From: Colimorpha_A sp045543555
GTDB lineage: Bacteria; Bacillota; Clostridia; Oscillospirales; CAG-272
DNA length: 64,000 nucleotides
Assembly (NCBI GenBank): GCA_045543555.1
Contig: JAZQMQ010000016.1
Location: 124,001 to 188,000 of the forward strand
Reading direction: 5' to 3'
Below the pieces are notes generated by a model, which saw nothing but the letters and a program-made list of their open reading frames with translations, had not been told where the DNA came from and did no database searches. A program made the translations under genes and the position numbers. Below are positions 35,128 through 43,568 of this stretch, in pieces. The first letter of the stretch is position 1. The number at the start of each line of letters is the position of its first letter.

Positions 35128-35156
35128 TTGCAAATCAGGGAAATATGTGATAAAAT
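35128..35156 (+). promoter_or_regulatory. Sigma-A promoter of the ABC exporter operon
   Basis: TTGCAA (35128-35133), a 17-bp spacer and TAAAAT (35151-35156), about 100 bp before the first ABC gene. Confidence 0.72.
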
Positions 35157-35258
35157 AAAAAAAGATTCTCTACCTCTTGGGCAAAAAACGGAATTTCGCT
35201 GGTCGGATAACCACTTTAACCCGACCAAAGCCTTTCAAGAAAGAATTTAATAGGGAAA

Positions 35259-37124
35259 ATGAAAAGAAACAAAAGGAAAAAAGAAACAAAAAAATTGGGA
35301 AGAACAGGCTTGCTTCTTAGCTTTCTTAAGGGAAGTAAGCTTTTTTTTGCTGTAAGCATCACAGCATCGCTTGTAATGGCAATCTCTGACGTTATAAATC
35401 CGCAGATAATCAGATATACGGTAGATACTCTTATAGGCGGAGAACCCTCATCCATGCCTGACTTTGTAAATAGTCTTGTAGACAGTATAGGCGGAGTCAA
35501 TTATTTAAGAGATCGTCTTTGGATAATCAGTATCGTCATTATTTGCGTGGCGCTTTTCGCGGCGTTGTGCAGATATATATGGAGAATGTTCAATGCCCGC
35601 GCTGCTGAAACACTGGTTCAGACAACAAGAAATATGCTTTTCGGCCACATACAAAATCTGCCGTTTTCTTTCCATATGAAGAACCAGACAGGTGATATTA
35701 TTCAAAGGTGTACATCCGACGTTGACACTGTAAAAAACTTTTTGTCAGAACAGCTTACCGGTATAGTACAGGTAGTCATGCAGGTCACCACTTCATTGTT
35801 GATGATGTTCTCAATGAACCCGGATCTTGCATTGGTTTCTGCACTTACGATGCCGGTAATACTTGTATATTCCGCTGTCTTCGGAAAGAAGATAGGCTCG
35901 GGATTCAAAAAATGCGATGAGGCTGAGGGTCAGCTTTCGGCTTGCACTCAGGAAAACCTGACGGGTGTTCGTGTAGTCCGCGCATTCGGACGGGAAAAGC
36001 ACGAAAGAGAACGCTTCAGAAAATTGAACGACAAATATACGTCGCTTTGGGTAAAGCTGTCAAGATTAATGGCGGCGTTCTGGGGGGTTGGCGATCTGTT
36101 TGCGGGTCTTCAGATAATGCTGATACTTGTTCTCGGCGTATATTTCTGTGTTGAAGGCGATATGACACCGGGTGAACTTATTGCATTCATTTCTTATAAC
36201 GCGATGCTGTCGTGGCCTATAAGAAGACTCGGAAGAATGATATCCGAAATGAGCAAAGCAAGTATTTCCATCGATCGTTTGGCGTACATTCTCGAATCTC
36301 CCATCGAAACCGATTTACCCAATGCAGACGAACCCTCCCTCGACGGAGATATCGTTTTTGATAACGTATCGTTTGCGTACGATGGCTGTCCGGAGCTGCT
36401 TCACAATATATCCTTTACTGCAAAGGCGGGAAGCACGGTTGGTATAATCGGAAGTACGGGCTCGGGGAAATCTACTCTGATGCACCTGCTCGGAAGATTA
36501 TACGAGCTGTCCGATGGATGCGGAAGCATAACGATCGGCGGACGTGATATAAGAGGTATGAAGGCAAAGCATTTGCGTAAGAACGTTGGTATCGTTCTTC
36601 AGGAGCCGTACTTGTTTTCACGTTCTATAGCAGAAAATATTGCAATAACATCCGACTGTGTAAATATGGAGGAGGTAAGGCAGTCAGCGGCTGTTGCAAG
36701 TCTTGACGATACAGTAATGTCCTTCGCGGAGGGATATGACACCTTCGTCGGAGAAAAGGGTGTAACTCTGTCCGGCGGTCAGAAGCAGAGAACAGCGATC
36801 GCGCGTATGCTTACTCAAAAGACTCCGATAATGATATTTGACGATTCGCTTTCCGCGGTTGATGCAGAGACCGATGCAAAGATAAGACAGGCGCTCAGCA
36901 AAGGTGTTGGCTCAGCAACTGTATTCCTCATTTCACACAGAACCGCAACTCTAATGAACTCCGACCTGATAATAGTTCTCGACCGAGGAAGGATCGCAGA
37001 AATGGGCGATCATAAATCACTGATGGAAAAGGAAAACGGAATATACCGCAGAATCTATAACGTACAGATGTCCGATCCCGACCAAAACATTGATGAAGCA
37101 AACGGAGAGGAGGCGGCAGTATGA
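35259..37124 (+). CDS. ABC exporter half-transporter with degenerate Walker B
   Basis: 621 residues: a six-helix membrane domain (about 20-340) and a nucleotide-binding domain with Walker A GSTGSGKSTLMHLLG, Q-loop VLQEPYLF, signature LSGGQKQRTAIARML, and Walker B IMIFDDSLSAVD. The catalytic Glu after Walker B is Asp, as in the non-catalytic half of heterodimeric exporters such as TM287/288 and BmrCD. The stop overlaps the start of the partner gene. The substrate is unknown. Confidence 0.94.
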   Translation: MKRNKRKKETKKLGRTGLLLSFLKGSKLFFAVSITASLVMAISDVINPQIIRYTVDTLIGGEPSSMPDFVNSLVDSIGGVNYLRDRLWIISIVIICVALFAALCRYIWRMFNARAAETLVQTTRNMLFGHIQNLPFSFHMKNQTGDIIQRCTSDVDTVKNFLSEQLTGIVQVVMQVTTSLLMMFSMNPDLALVSALTMPVILVYSAVFGKKIGSGFKKCDEAEGQLSACTQENLTGVRVVRAFGREKHERERFRKLNDKYTSLWVKLSRLMAAFWGVGDLFAGLQIMLILVLGVYFCVEGDMTPGELIAFISYNAMLSWPIRRLGRMISEMSKASISIDRLAYILESPIETDLPNADEPSLDGDIVFDNVSFAYDGCPELLHNISFTAKAGSTVGIIGSTGSGKSTLMHLLGRLYELSDGCGSITIGGRDIRGMKAKHLRKNVGIVLQEPYLFSRSIAENIAITSDCVNMEEVRQSAAVASLDDTVMSFAEGYDTFVGEKGVTLSGGQKQRTAIARMLTQKTPIMIFDDSLSAVDAETDAKIRQALSKGVGSATVFLISHRTATLMNSDLIIVLDRGRIAEMGDHKSLMEKENGIYRRIYNVQMSDPDQNIDEANGEEAAV

Positions 37125-38944
37125 AGGAAAAGAAAAATAAGGAGCAATATATCAAGCTTAAGTTTTTTGGAATTCCGAAGCTGATCCCTTTCCTTAAACC
37201 ATACAGAAAAAGGCTTGTTTTGATGGTGCTGTTAGGCGTGCTGTCAAGCGGCATTGACATACTCGTGCCACTTTTTCAGCAATACGCAATCAACAATTAC
37301 GTTGTGACGGGCGTACTGGATACGCTTCCGATATTTATCGGACTTTACATACTGACGCTTGGCGGTCAGGTGTTCTTTAACGTGGTCTCAATGTATAACG
37401 CAAGCTACGTTGAGATGAATATTGGCCACGATCTGAAAAAAACATGCTTTGACCATCTTCAGACCCTTTCATTCTCTTATTTTAATCAGAACAGCGTAGG
37501 ATACGTCCATTCGAGGATAATGTCCGATACCGCAAAAATAGGGGAGCTTGTATCTTGGGTAATGATCGATAGTGTATGGCAGCTCACCTATATGGTAGGC
37601 GCAATTGTGGTAATGTTCAGTATCAGGTGGAAGCTCGCACTTATTGCACTTGCAGTGCTTCCGGTCGCGGCTGTCTTGCTGGCTGTGTGTCTTAATAAGA
37701 TTACTGTTCTTAACCGCGCAATTCGTGAGATAAATTCAAAAATATCAGGAGATTACAACGAAGCGATCACCGGTGCAAAAACGATCAAAACTCTTGTGGT
37801 TGAAGATAAGATCGAAAGTGAATTCCGCACAGATACCGAAAAAATGAAGAAGACGACGATCAAGATAACGAGATTCAGAGGCTTTCTCTGGTCAAACGTG
37901 TCATTCTTCTCATTCGTGGCGCTTGCACTTGTTTTGTGGCGCGGAGGAATTCTGACAATGGATCAGGCAATTGAGGTAGGAACTCTTTCCGCGTTTATGT
38001 CATACGCGCAAGGACTCGTAAACCCGCTTTTGTGGGTAATAGATGCTATAAGCACCGTTGTTAATACACAGGTCAATATCGAACGCGTTACCAAGCTGTT
38101 AAATACAGAATCCGACGTTATCGACACACCCGAAGTAATAGAAAAATACGGCGACACCTTCGATCCCAAGCGTGAAAATTGGGAGGAGCTATACGGTGAT
38201 ATTGAATTTGAAAATGTTTCATTCAACTATCCTGACGGTGAGGAAAAGGTACTTGAGAATTTCAGTCTGAAGGTCTCGAAGGGAACGCGTATTGCTATAG
38301 TCGGTGAGACAGGTGCGGGTAAATCCACGCTTGTAAACCTCGTATGCAGATTCTATGAGCCCACTGAGGGCAGAGTTCTTATCGACGGGCGAGATGCAAG
38401 AGAGCGCTCACAGCTTTGGCTACATTCAAATATCGGCTACGTTCTGCAAGCTCCACATTTGTTCTCGGGAAGCGTAAGGGATAACCTACGTTACGGTAAA
38501 CCCGATGCGACGGACGAAGAGATTATGGAGGCACTCAAGGTCGTTTCCGCTGATAAACTCCTTGAAAAGATGGACAACGGGCTTGACAGCGAGGTTGGCG
38601 AGGGAGGAGATCTTCTTTCGACGGGCGAAAAACAGCTTCTTTCTTTTGCAAGAGCCATTATTGCAGATCCGAAGATACTGGTTCTGGATGAAGCAACGTC
38701 GTCGGTAGATACCATGACTGAGCAGATAATCCAAAATTCACTGAAAACCGTTACTGAAGGAAGGACCACTTTTATGATCGCTCACCGTCTTTCAACGGTT
38801 CGTGATTCCGACGTAATAATTGTAGTACGCGACGGTAAAATAATTGAACAGGGCAAGCATCATGAGCTTATGAAGGCGAGAGGATATTATCATTCTCTTT
38901 ATACTAAGCAGTTTGAAAAAGAAGCCCTGAATGCAATAATTTAA
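37121..38944 (+). CDS. ABC exporter half-transporter, catalytic partner
   Basis: 607 residues with six helices and a nucleotide-binding domain: Walker A GETGAGKSTLVNLV, Q-loop VLQAPHLF, a divergent signature LLSTGEKQLLSFARA, Walker B ILVLDEATSSVD with the catalytic Glu, and H-loop IAHRLST. Together with the upstream gene it gives one consensus ATP site (this Walker B with the partner LSGGQ) and one degenerate site. Confidence 0.95.
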   Translation: MKEKKNKEQYIKLKFFGIPKLIPFLKPYRKRLVLMVLLGVLSSGIDILVPLFQQYAINNYVVTGVLDTLPIFIGLYILTLGGQVFFNVVSMYNASYVEMNIGHDLKKTCFDHLQTLSFSYFNQNSVGYVHSRIMSDTAKIGELVSWVMIDSVWQLTYMVGAIVVMFSIRWKLALIALAVLPVAAVLLAVCLNKITVLNRAIREINSKISGDYNEAITGAKTIKTLVVEDKIESEFRTDTEKMKKTTIKITRFRGFLWSNVSFFSFVALALVLWRGGILTMDQAIEVGTLSAFMSYAQGLVNPLLWVIDAISTVVNTQVNIERVTKLLNTESDVIDTPEVIEKYGDTFDPKRENWEELYGDIEFENVSFNYPDGEEKVLENFSLKVSKGTRIAIVGETGAGKSTLVNLVCRFYEPTEGRVLIDGRDARERSQLWLHSNIGYVLQAPHLFSGSVRDNLRYGKPDATDEEIMEALKVVSADKLLEKMDNGLDSEVGEGGDLLSTGEKQLLSFARAIIADPKILVLDEATSSVDTMTEQIIQNSLKTVTEGRTTFMIAHRLSTVRDSDVIIVVRDGKIIEQGKHHELMKARGYYHSLYTKQFEKEALNAII

Positions 38945-39035
38945 AAATAGCCACTTCGAAGAAAGCGTGATGTTCTTATCGGAGAAATCGCAAGTAGTTT
39001 TGCTTATATTTGATCTGCAGTAAATAAATAATAAT

Positions 39036-39070
39036 CCCCGACAGATTCAAAAGGTCTGTCGGGGTATCTT
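39036..39070. terminator. Terminator after the ABC operon
   Basis: CCCCGACAGA / TCTGTCGGGG with a 9-base loop, followed by TATCTTTATTT. It can also end the convergent small gene at 39087. Confidence 0.82.
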
Positions 39071-39086
39071 TATTTGGTTTGATAGA

Positions 39087-39352
39087 TTAATAAGCTTTAT
39101 TCCAAACGATGTTATCTTTGTACTGTGAAGCAATCGCCATACATTCTTCAATGCTATCATGTGGCGTATCACTACTACTTCATAATTCTCATCGCAACAG
39201 AATAAATAATATTTATCATCTTTGGAGTATTTGCAAATCGCAAGGTAACGATAATAATCAGCAATTTCTCCGTTTGGAAAAATGCTGTAACCATAATCAT
39301 CTTGCAAGGTATAGTACAGAACAATTGCTCCATCCAACTTGATCGGGAACAT
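39087..39352 (-). pseudogene. Small protein gene with a one-base frameshift
   Basis: ATG 39352 has a strong site (AAGGAGATTATTCT). The first about 60 codons (MFPIKLDGAIVLYYTLQDDY..) run in one frame. In the next frame from about 39171 the reading continues DTPHDSIEECMAIASQYKDN and ends at TAA 39087, before the terminator. In the starting frame it instead runs on into the terminator hairpin to 39047. The length is 3n+2, so one base is missing near the GTAGTAGTG run. The family is not known to me. Confidence 0.6.
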
Positions 39353-39449
39353 AGAATAATCTCCTTATTTATCGCCAGTTTCGCCTTTGTATTACAGCGT
39401 TGCAAACAACGACGGCATCGGGCAAAGCCCATACCCCTACGGTTGCGCG

Positions 39450-39597
39450 TCCTAAGGCTGCCTCCGGGAGGGAGCTGTCAGCGAAGCTGACTGAGGGAGA
39501 GTGCGTAACAAGAAAGTTACTACAACCCTAAAGTCACGCAGATTCCTTCCGTCACGGCAACGCCGTACCACCTCCTTCTCGGAGGGAGGCTTTTCGT
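39450..39597. repeat. MITE/REP-like palindromic element
   Basis: The element runs from AAGGCTGCCTCCGGGAGGGA to a matching CCTCCTTCTCGGAGGGAGGC, so its ends form an imperfect terminal inverted repeat. Inside, GCTGTCAGCGAAGCTGACTG, AAGTCACGCAG and CGTCACGGCAACGCCGTACC give further stems. Elements of this pattern (gcctccctc...gagggaggc with a tcagc/gctga core) recur in many Clostridia genomes. This is the only copy I noticed in the window. Confidence 0.6.
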
Positions 39598-39618
39598 TAG
39601 TTCCCTTATAACACAAAG

Positions 39619-39652
39619 CGGCAGAGGAAACTATCCCTCTGCCGAAATTTTT
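39619..39652 (+). terminator. Hairpin with T-run next to the repeat
   Basis: CGGCAGAGG / CCTCTGCCG with an 8-base loop, followed by AAATTTTTG. There is no gene immediately upstream on the plus strand; it may belong to the repeat element. Confidence 0.6.
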
Positions 39653-39716
39653 GTCCGCAAATTCACCGTTAAGAACAACAGAGAAAAAATTCGAAGGTTT
39701 TTTTGCTTCATAGCTA

Positions 39717-39745
39717 TTGTAAATGCTAAAGTATTGTGATATTAT
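39717..39745 (+). promoter_or_regulatory. Probable promoter of the NUDIX-DUF1015 gene
   Basis: TTGTAA (39717-39722), a 17-bp spacer and TATTAT (39740-39745), about 30 bp before ATG 39775. Confidence 0.5.
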
Positions 39746-39774
39746 ATTGTTATAGTTTATTTAGAAGCTGAAAA

Positions 39775-39888
39775 ATGTCTGAATTTGGGGATCTGTACGA
39801 CAGAGACAGACGACCGCTTAATATTAAGCACGAAAGAGGCAGGTATCTTGAAAAGGGAACCTATTATATAGCGGTGTGAATATGGACG
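39775..39888 (+). pseudogene. 5' end of the NUDIX gene, cut off by an in-frame TGA
   Basis: ATG 39775 opens 34 codons (MSEFGDLYDRDRRPLNIKHE.., YYIAV) that match the N-terminal strand and linker of IDI-like NUDIX hydrolases. TGA 39877-39879 then interrupts the frame, which continues in register with IWTVNDKNEVLLTL. A GGA-to-TGA change would explain it. Confidence 0.7.
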
Positions 39889-41472
39889 GTGAACGATAAA
39901 AATGAAGTTTTGCTTACACTCCGTTCCCCCGAAAAAAAGGATTGGCCGAATATGTGGGAAAACACCGCAGGTTCGGTTTTGGCAGGTGAAACTTCCCTTG
40001 AAGGTGCATTAAGAGTGCTTTCTGAGGAAACCGGAATAACGGTGTTGCCGGAAGAATTCACCTTGATAGCAACGGAGAGGACACGTAATGCCTTCGGTGA
40101 TTGCTATATGGTACGGAAAAATATTCCCATTGAAGATATAGTGCTTCAAAAGGGAGAAACATGTGGTGCAAGGTGGGTCGATTTTGAAACCCTTGACAAA
40201 ATGATCGCGGATGATCTTGTTGCGCCGCTCGTAGCGTCGAGACTTGCAAAAATAAGAAACAAATTTGAACAGTTAATTTTTGGTAATAAAGGTAAAAACG
40301 GAATGAGAAAGCTACCCTTCGGAAGAGCAGATATTCTGCTTCCAAAAAAAGATTTTGACAAGTGGGCTGTGGTTGCTTGCGACCAATATACCTCTCAGCC
40401 TGAATACTGGGTAAAAGCGGCGGAAATTACCGACGGTTATCCCTCTACCCTCAATATAACTCTCCCGGAGGTGTATCTTGAGGACGAAAACGTAAACGAG
40501 AGACTTGAAAACATCAATAAAACTATGAGCGAATACGTTGAAAACGGCACCTTCAACGAGTATAAGGATGCTATGATATTCGTCGAGCGTACCCTTGATA
40601 ATGGGAAAGTAAGACGCGGCATCGTCGGTGCGATCGACCTTGAGGCGTACGACTACAACGTCGGCTCAACATCTGCGGTAAGAGCTACCGAGGGAACCGT
40701 GCTTTCACGTATTCCTCCGAGAGTCAAGATAAGAAAGAATGCTCCGCTTGAGCTTCCTCATATAATGATCTTAATCGACGACCCCGAAAATAAGGTTATT
40801 CCCACAGAAATTAGCGGTGAGGTCCTCTATGATTGCTCACTTATGCTTAAGGGCGGACATATAAGAGGCTCTCTTATGAGTGACGAGGCTGTTGATAATG
40901 CCATAAAGTGCCTGGAAAAGCAATGGAGCAAGAGCGAGCTTCTGTTTGCAATGGGTGACGGTAACCATTCTTTAGCGACCGCAAAGGCGTGCTATGAGGC
41001 AGACAAGTCAAACCCACTTGCACGTTATGCCCTTTGCGAGATCGTTAATATTCACGATGCCGCACTTGATTTTGAGCCGATATACAGGGTTGTTTTCGGA
41101 GTTGACCCACAAAATATGATTGCCCAGGCTAAAGCTCATTTTGAAGGTTGCTCCGAGCATGGCGTGAAGTGCGTGTGCGGCGAAAAATCCGACGAATTTA
41201 CGGTTGACGGTCTTACCGCCGGTGTTCTGCAGAACTTTATCGATGAATACGTTTCTTCTCACAGCGGAGCGTCGGTCGATTATATACACGGTGAGGATGC
41301 GGTAAGCGAGCTTACAAAGAGGAATGATGCCGTGGGCTTCATCTTCGACGGAATTGCAAAATCCGAGCTTTTCCCGTACGTAGAAAAGAATGGAGCGCTC
41401 CCCAGAAAAACGTTCTCGATGGGCGAAGCATACGATAAGCGCTACTATATGGAGTGCAGGAAAATCAAATAA
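39889..41472 (+). CDS. NUDIX hydrolase domain fused in frame to a DUF1015 protein
   Basis: 527 codons. Residues 1-130 are a NUDIX domain with box GSVLAGETSLEGALRVLSEETGI; the EE pair is kept, but the REVxEE-type first Glu is Val. From residue 139 (ATG 40303) the frame is a complete DUF1015 protein (FGRADILLPKKDFDKWAVVACDQYTS, then MGDGNHSLATAKA) of about 389 residues. DUF1015 genes normally start where ATG 40303 is, so a lost stop may have joined two genes, or ATG 40303 may start translation independently. The GTG at 39889 is only the first codon after the TGA that could start. Confidence 0.75.
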   Translation: MNDKNEVLLTLRSPEKKDWPNMWENTAGSVLAGETSLEGALRVLSEETGITVLPEEFTLIATERTRNAFGDCYMVRKNIPIEDIVLQKGETCGARWVDFETLDKMIADDLVAPLVASRLAKIRNKFEQLIFGNKGKNGMRKLPFGRADILLPKKDFDKWAVVACDQYTSQPEYWVKAAEITDGYPSTLNITLPEVYLEDENVNERLENINKTMSEYVENGTFNEYKDAMIFVERTLDNGKVRRGIVGAIDLEAYDYNVGSTSAVRATEGTVLSRIPPRVKIRKNAPLELPHIMILIDDPENKVIPTEISGEVLYDCSLMLKGGHIRGSLMSDEAVDNAIKCLEKQWSKSELLFAMGDGNHSLATAKACYEADKSNPLARYALCEIVNIHDAALDFEPIYRVVFGVDPQNMIAQAKAHFEGCSEHGVKCVCGEKSDEFTVDGLTAGVLQNFIDEYVSSHSGASVDYIHGEDAVSELTKRNDAVGFIFDGIAKSELFPYVEKNGALPRKTFSMGEAYDKRYYMECRKIK

Positions 41473-41498
41473 TAAGTTTACATTTTGGAGGAAAGACA

Positions 41499-42395
41499 AT
41501 GTTTTGTTCTAATTGCGGAAATCAAGTAAGTGACAATGCGAAATTCTGTAACGCATGCGGTGCACCATTACAGGCTGCGCCCGCACCTGTAGCTGCTAAA
41601 CCTGCCATTGAGGTAGATGAATTCGGAGTACCTGTTGCGCCCAAAGCAGCCGCAATTAAGACTGCGGTCGAGGTAGATGAATTCGGTGTGCCGGTGACTC
41701 CAAAGAAGGTAGCTAAGCCTGCGGTCGAGGTAGATGAATTCGGTGTGCCCGTAAGCCCCAAGACTGTTGCTCCCAAGAGTGTTGTTGAGGTTGACGAGTT
41801 CGGAGTACCTGTTGCTGCCAATGAGGTGCCCGCCGCAGAAGCTAACGCCGCTCCTGTTGTAGATGAGTTTGGTGTTCCTGTGAATTCCGGAGCAAATGCA
41901 ACTGTTCGCACCGCAAAACCGGTGAACAAAAAGCTTCTGATCGGAATTGGCATAGCTGTTATTGCGGCTATTTTGGTTGTTGTTCTCATTATTTTGCTCG
42001 GCGGATCCGGTGGAAAGAGCTCAAAGATGGCTCTTATCGAAGCATCGCTTGACGCTATGTGTGATGATCCTGGTGACATTATGGATTACATGCCTTCTAA
42101 GGTAATAGACCATTTTGGAGAAGGAATGTCGAGATCCGAAATGAAAGATGAACTTCGCGATAACTTTAGCGAGTATGTGGGTTGTACCGTAAAGAGCTGT
42201 AAAATCGAAAATGAGATGAGCGAAGAGTTAATGGTCAGTCAAATTAACAAGATGCTTGGCTCAAATTTCGATGAATACTGCATAGCGTACTGCACGGTTG
42301 TTTTTGAATGTGACGGAGACACTGAAGAGGTAGAATTCACCTTCCATATGGTCAGGGAAGGCGGAAAATGGTACCTTATGTATTTTGAAGAATAA
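41499..42395 (+). CDS. Zinc-ribbon membrane protein with VDEFGVPV repeats
   Basis: 298 residues from ATG 41499, with TTTGGAGGAAAGACA upstream. The N-terminal zinc ribbon MFCSNCGNQVSDNAKFCNACG is followed by six copies of a (V)EVDEFGVPV-type repeat in an Ala/Pro/Lys-rich linker, a membrane helix (about 147-168) and a C-terminal alpha/beta domain with conserved-looking Cys residues. The function is unknown. It resembles the 650-residue zinc-ribbon protein at 23975 in plan but not in repeats. Confidence 0.8.
   Translation: MFCSNCGNQVSDNAKFCNACGAPLQAAPAPVAAKPAIEVDEFGVPVAPKAAAIKTAVEVDEFGVPVTPKKVAKPAVEVDEFGVPVSPKTVAPKSVVEVDEFGVPVAANEVPAAEANAAPVVDEFGVPVNSGANATVRTAKPVNKKLLIGIGIAVIAAILVVVLIILLGGSGGKSSKMALIEASLDAMCDDPGDIMDYMPSKVIDHFGEGMSRSEMKDELRDNFSEYVGCTVKSCKIENEMSEELMVSQINKMLGSNFDEYCIAYCTVVFECDGDTEEVEFTFHMVREGGKWYLMYFEE
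41608..41886 (+). repeat. In-frame repeats encoding VDEFGVPV
   Basis: Six imperfect copies of GTAGATGAATTCGGTGTGCC-type sequence, spaced by 30-60 bp, form the linker of the zinc-ribbon protein. Confidence 0.85.
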
Positions 42396-42413
42396 CGAAA
42401 ATTAATAATTAAT

Positions 42414-42454
42414 AAACGCCTTGAGCTGATTTGAAGCTCAAGGCGTTTGATTTT
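42414..42454 (+). terminator. Terminator after the VDEFGVPV-repeat gene
   Basis: A perfect 14-bp stem AAACGCCTTGAGCT / AGCTCAAGGCGTTT with a 7-base loop, followed by GATTTTCTT. Confidence 0.87.
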
Positions 42455-42473
42455 CTTGAATTTACGGATAGTA

Positions 42474-42502
42474 TAGACAAAACAGAGGATGTGTGTTATA
42501 AT
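42474..42502 (+). promoter_or_regulatory. Promoter of the LRR-like gene
   Basis: TAGACA (42474-42479), a 17-bp spacer and TATAAT (42497-42502). Confidence 0.65.
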
Positions 42503-42540
42503 CAAAATAACATTTTAAAATTTTCGTAAAAGAAGGAAAA

Positions 42541-43001
42541 ATGATGAAACGCTTACGATTATCGAAAGCAGGACTGTCATTCCCGATTATGCGTTTGCTC
42601 TGATGGAGGTAAAGGAAATAGTGCTTCACGATAAGATCACAAAAATCGGGAACGGGGCGTTTGCTAACATATGGGACGACGTTGACATTCACCTGCCTCA
42701 AGAGGAAAGGGAACACCTTACGTTAATTCTCCCCGATTTTCTTAAGGAGATCGGTGATTTTGCGTTTGGTTTTTCGGGACTCGGCGCAGTCGTGGTATCC
42801 GACAGCGTAGAAAAGGTCGGAGAATATGCCTTTGAAAACCTTATGGGATATAATGGCGGCGTATTCTGCGAGAGTGCGTCAAAGCCTGATGGCTGGCACA
42901 AATATTGGTGCGGTTTCTTTATGGATAATGCTCAGGTGTACCGGAAGGGAAGCTGGGAATACGTAAACGGTAAGCCCGTGGCAGAAACAACACCGGAATA
43001 A
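42541..43001 (+). pseudogene. BspA-type leucine-rich-repeat protein with N-terminal frameshift
   Basis: GAAGGAAAA precedes ATGATG at 42541, but that frame stops at 42601-42603. In the other frame the sequence reads TLTIIESRTVIPDYAFALME and continues as an LRR_5-like protein (KITKIGNGAFANI, LKEIGDFAFGFSG, VEKVGEYAFENL) to 43001. The total is 3n+2, so one A was probably lost from the AAA after ATGATG. The intact product would be about 152 residues, without signal peptide. If translation starts at ATG 42603, 132 residues remain. Confidence 0.7.
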
Positions 43002-43014
43002 TACAACTAAATTG

Positions 43015-43050
43015 AAAAAGACAGAGAATTTTTACGTTCTCTGTCTTTTT
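43015..43050. terminator. Bidirectional terminator between LRR gene and tspO
   Basis: A 14-bp stem AAAAAGACAGAGAA / TTCTCTGTCTTTTT lies between two convergent genes. Confidence 0.9.
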
Positions 43051-43518
43051 TCAGTTGAGCAGATATATTGCCAGATTCAGATACGCCGCAAACGTTACCC
43101 ACAGAATGTAGGGAATCATAATGTATCCGGCAGCTTTGTTTATGCCGAAGAACAGCACGGCGGTTATTATGATCAGTACCCACAGTATTATAAGCCAGAT
43201 GAATGCGAAGAGATAGGCTTCAAAATTGAAGAATATGATCGACCAAAAGAAATTGAAGAAGAGCTGAACTCCGTATACGGTAAGAGCGGTCTTTGCCCTT
43301 GCGGGCTTGTCGGACACTAAGACGAGATATGAGGAGATCCCCATAAGCACGTACAGTATCGACCATACTAAAGGAAACAGCCAGGCGGGCGGGGAAAGCG
43401 GCGGTTGATTTAAGCTTCCGAAACTTTGCATCGCGTCCATTGAGATCAGCGCGGAAACGCCTCCCACGGCAAGGGGTAACGCTATTGATTTTAACAGTTT
43501 ATCCCATTGAATCTTCAT
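43051..43518 (-). CDS. tspO: TspO/MBR family membrane protein
   Basis: 155 residues with five predicted membrane helices. The motifs LNQPPLSPPAWLFPLVWSIL and the Trp-rich W-x-x-N/FFW segment (LFFNFFWSIIFF) identify the tryptophan-rich sensory protein family, which binds tetrapyrroles. Its ribosome site GGAGGTG lies in the right arm of a 9-bp hairpin followed by TTTTT and the ATG, so translation may be controlled. It lies downstream of the hydrolase gene on the same strand. Confidence 0.94.
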   Translation of the reverse strand: MKIQWDKLLKSIALPLAVGGVSALISMDAMQSFGSLNQPPLSPPAWLFPLVWSILYVLMGISSYLVLVSDKPARAKTALTVYGVQLFFNFFWSIIFFNFEAYLFAFIWLIILWVLIIITAVLFFGINKAAGYIMIPYILWVTFAAYLNLAIYLLN

Positions 43519-43551
43519 AAAAACACCTCCGCGTTATGATATGCGGAGGTG
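43519..43551 (-). promoter_or_regulatory. Hairpin enclosing the tspO ribosome site and resembling a terminator
   Basis: On the minus strand CACCTCCGC, a 10-base loop, GCGGAGGTG, then TTTTT and ATG. The stem masks the whole Shine-Dalgarno, and stem plus T5 also has the form of an intrinsic terminator for the upstream hydrolase gene. Confidence 0.65.
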
Positions 43552-43568
43552 ATAAAATATATTCATAT

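Larger units (their letters stand above)
39353..39774. other. Gene-free stretch between the frameshifted small gene and the NUDIX gene
   Basis: It holds the MITE-like repeat (39450-39597), a terminator-like hairpin (39619-39652) and a promoter (39717-39745). I see no coding frame with a ribosome site. Confidence 0.6.
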
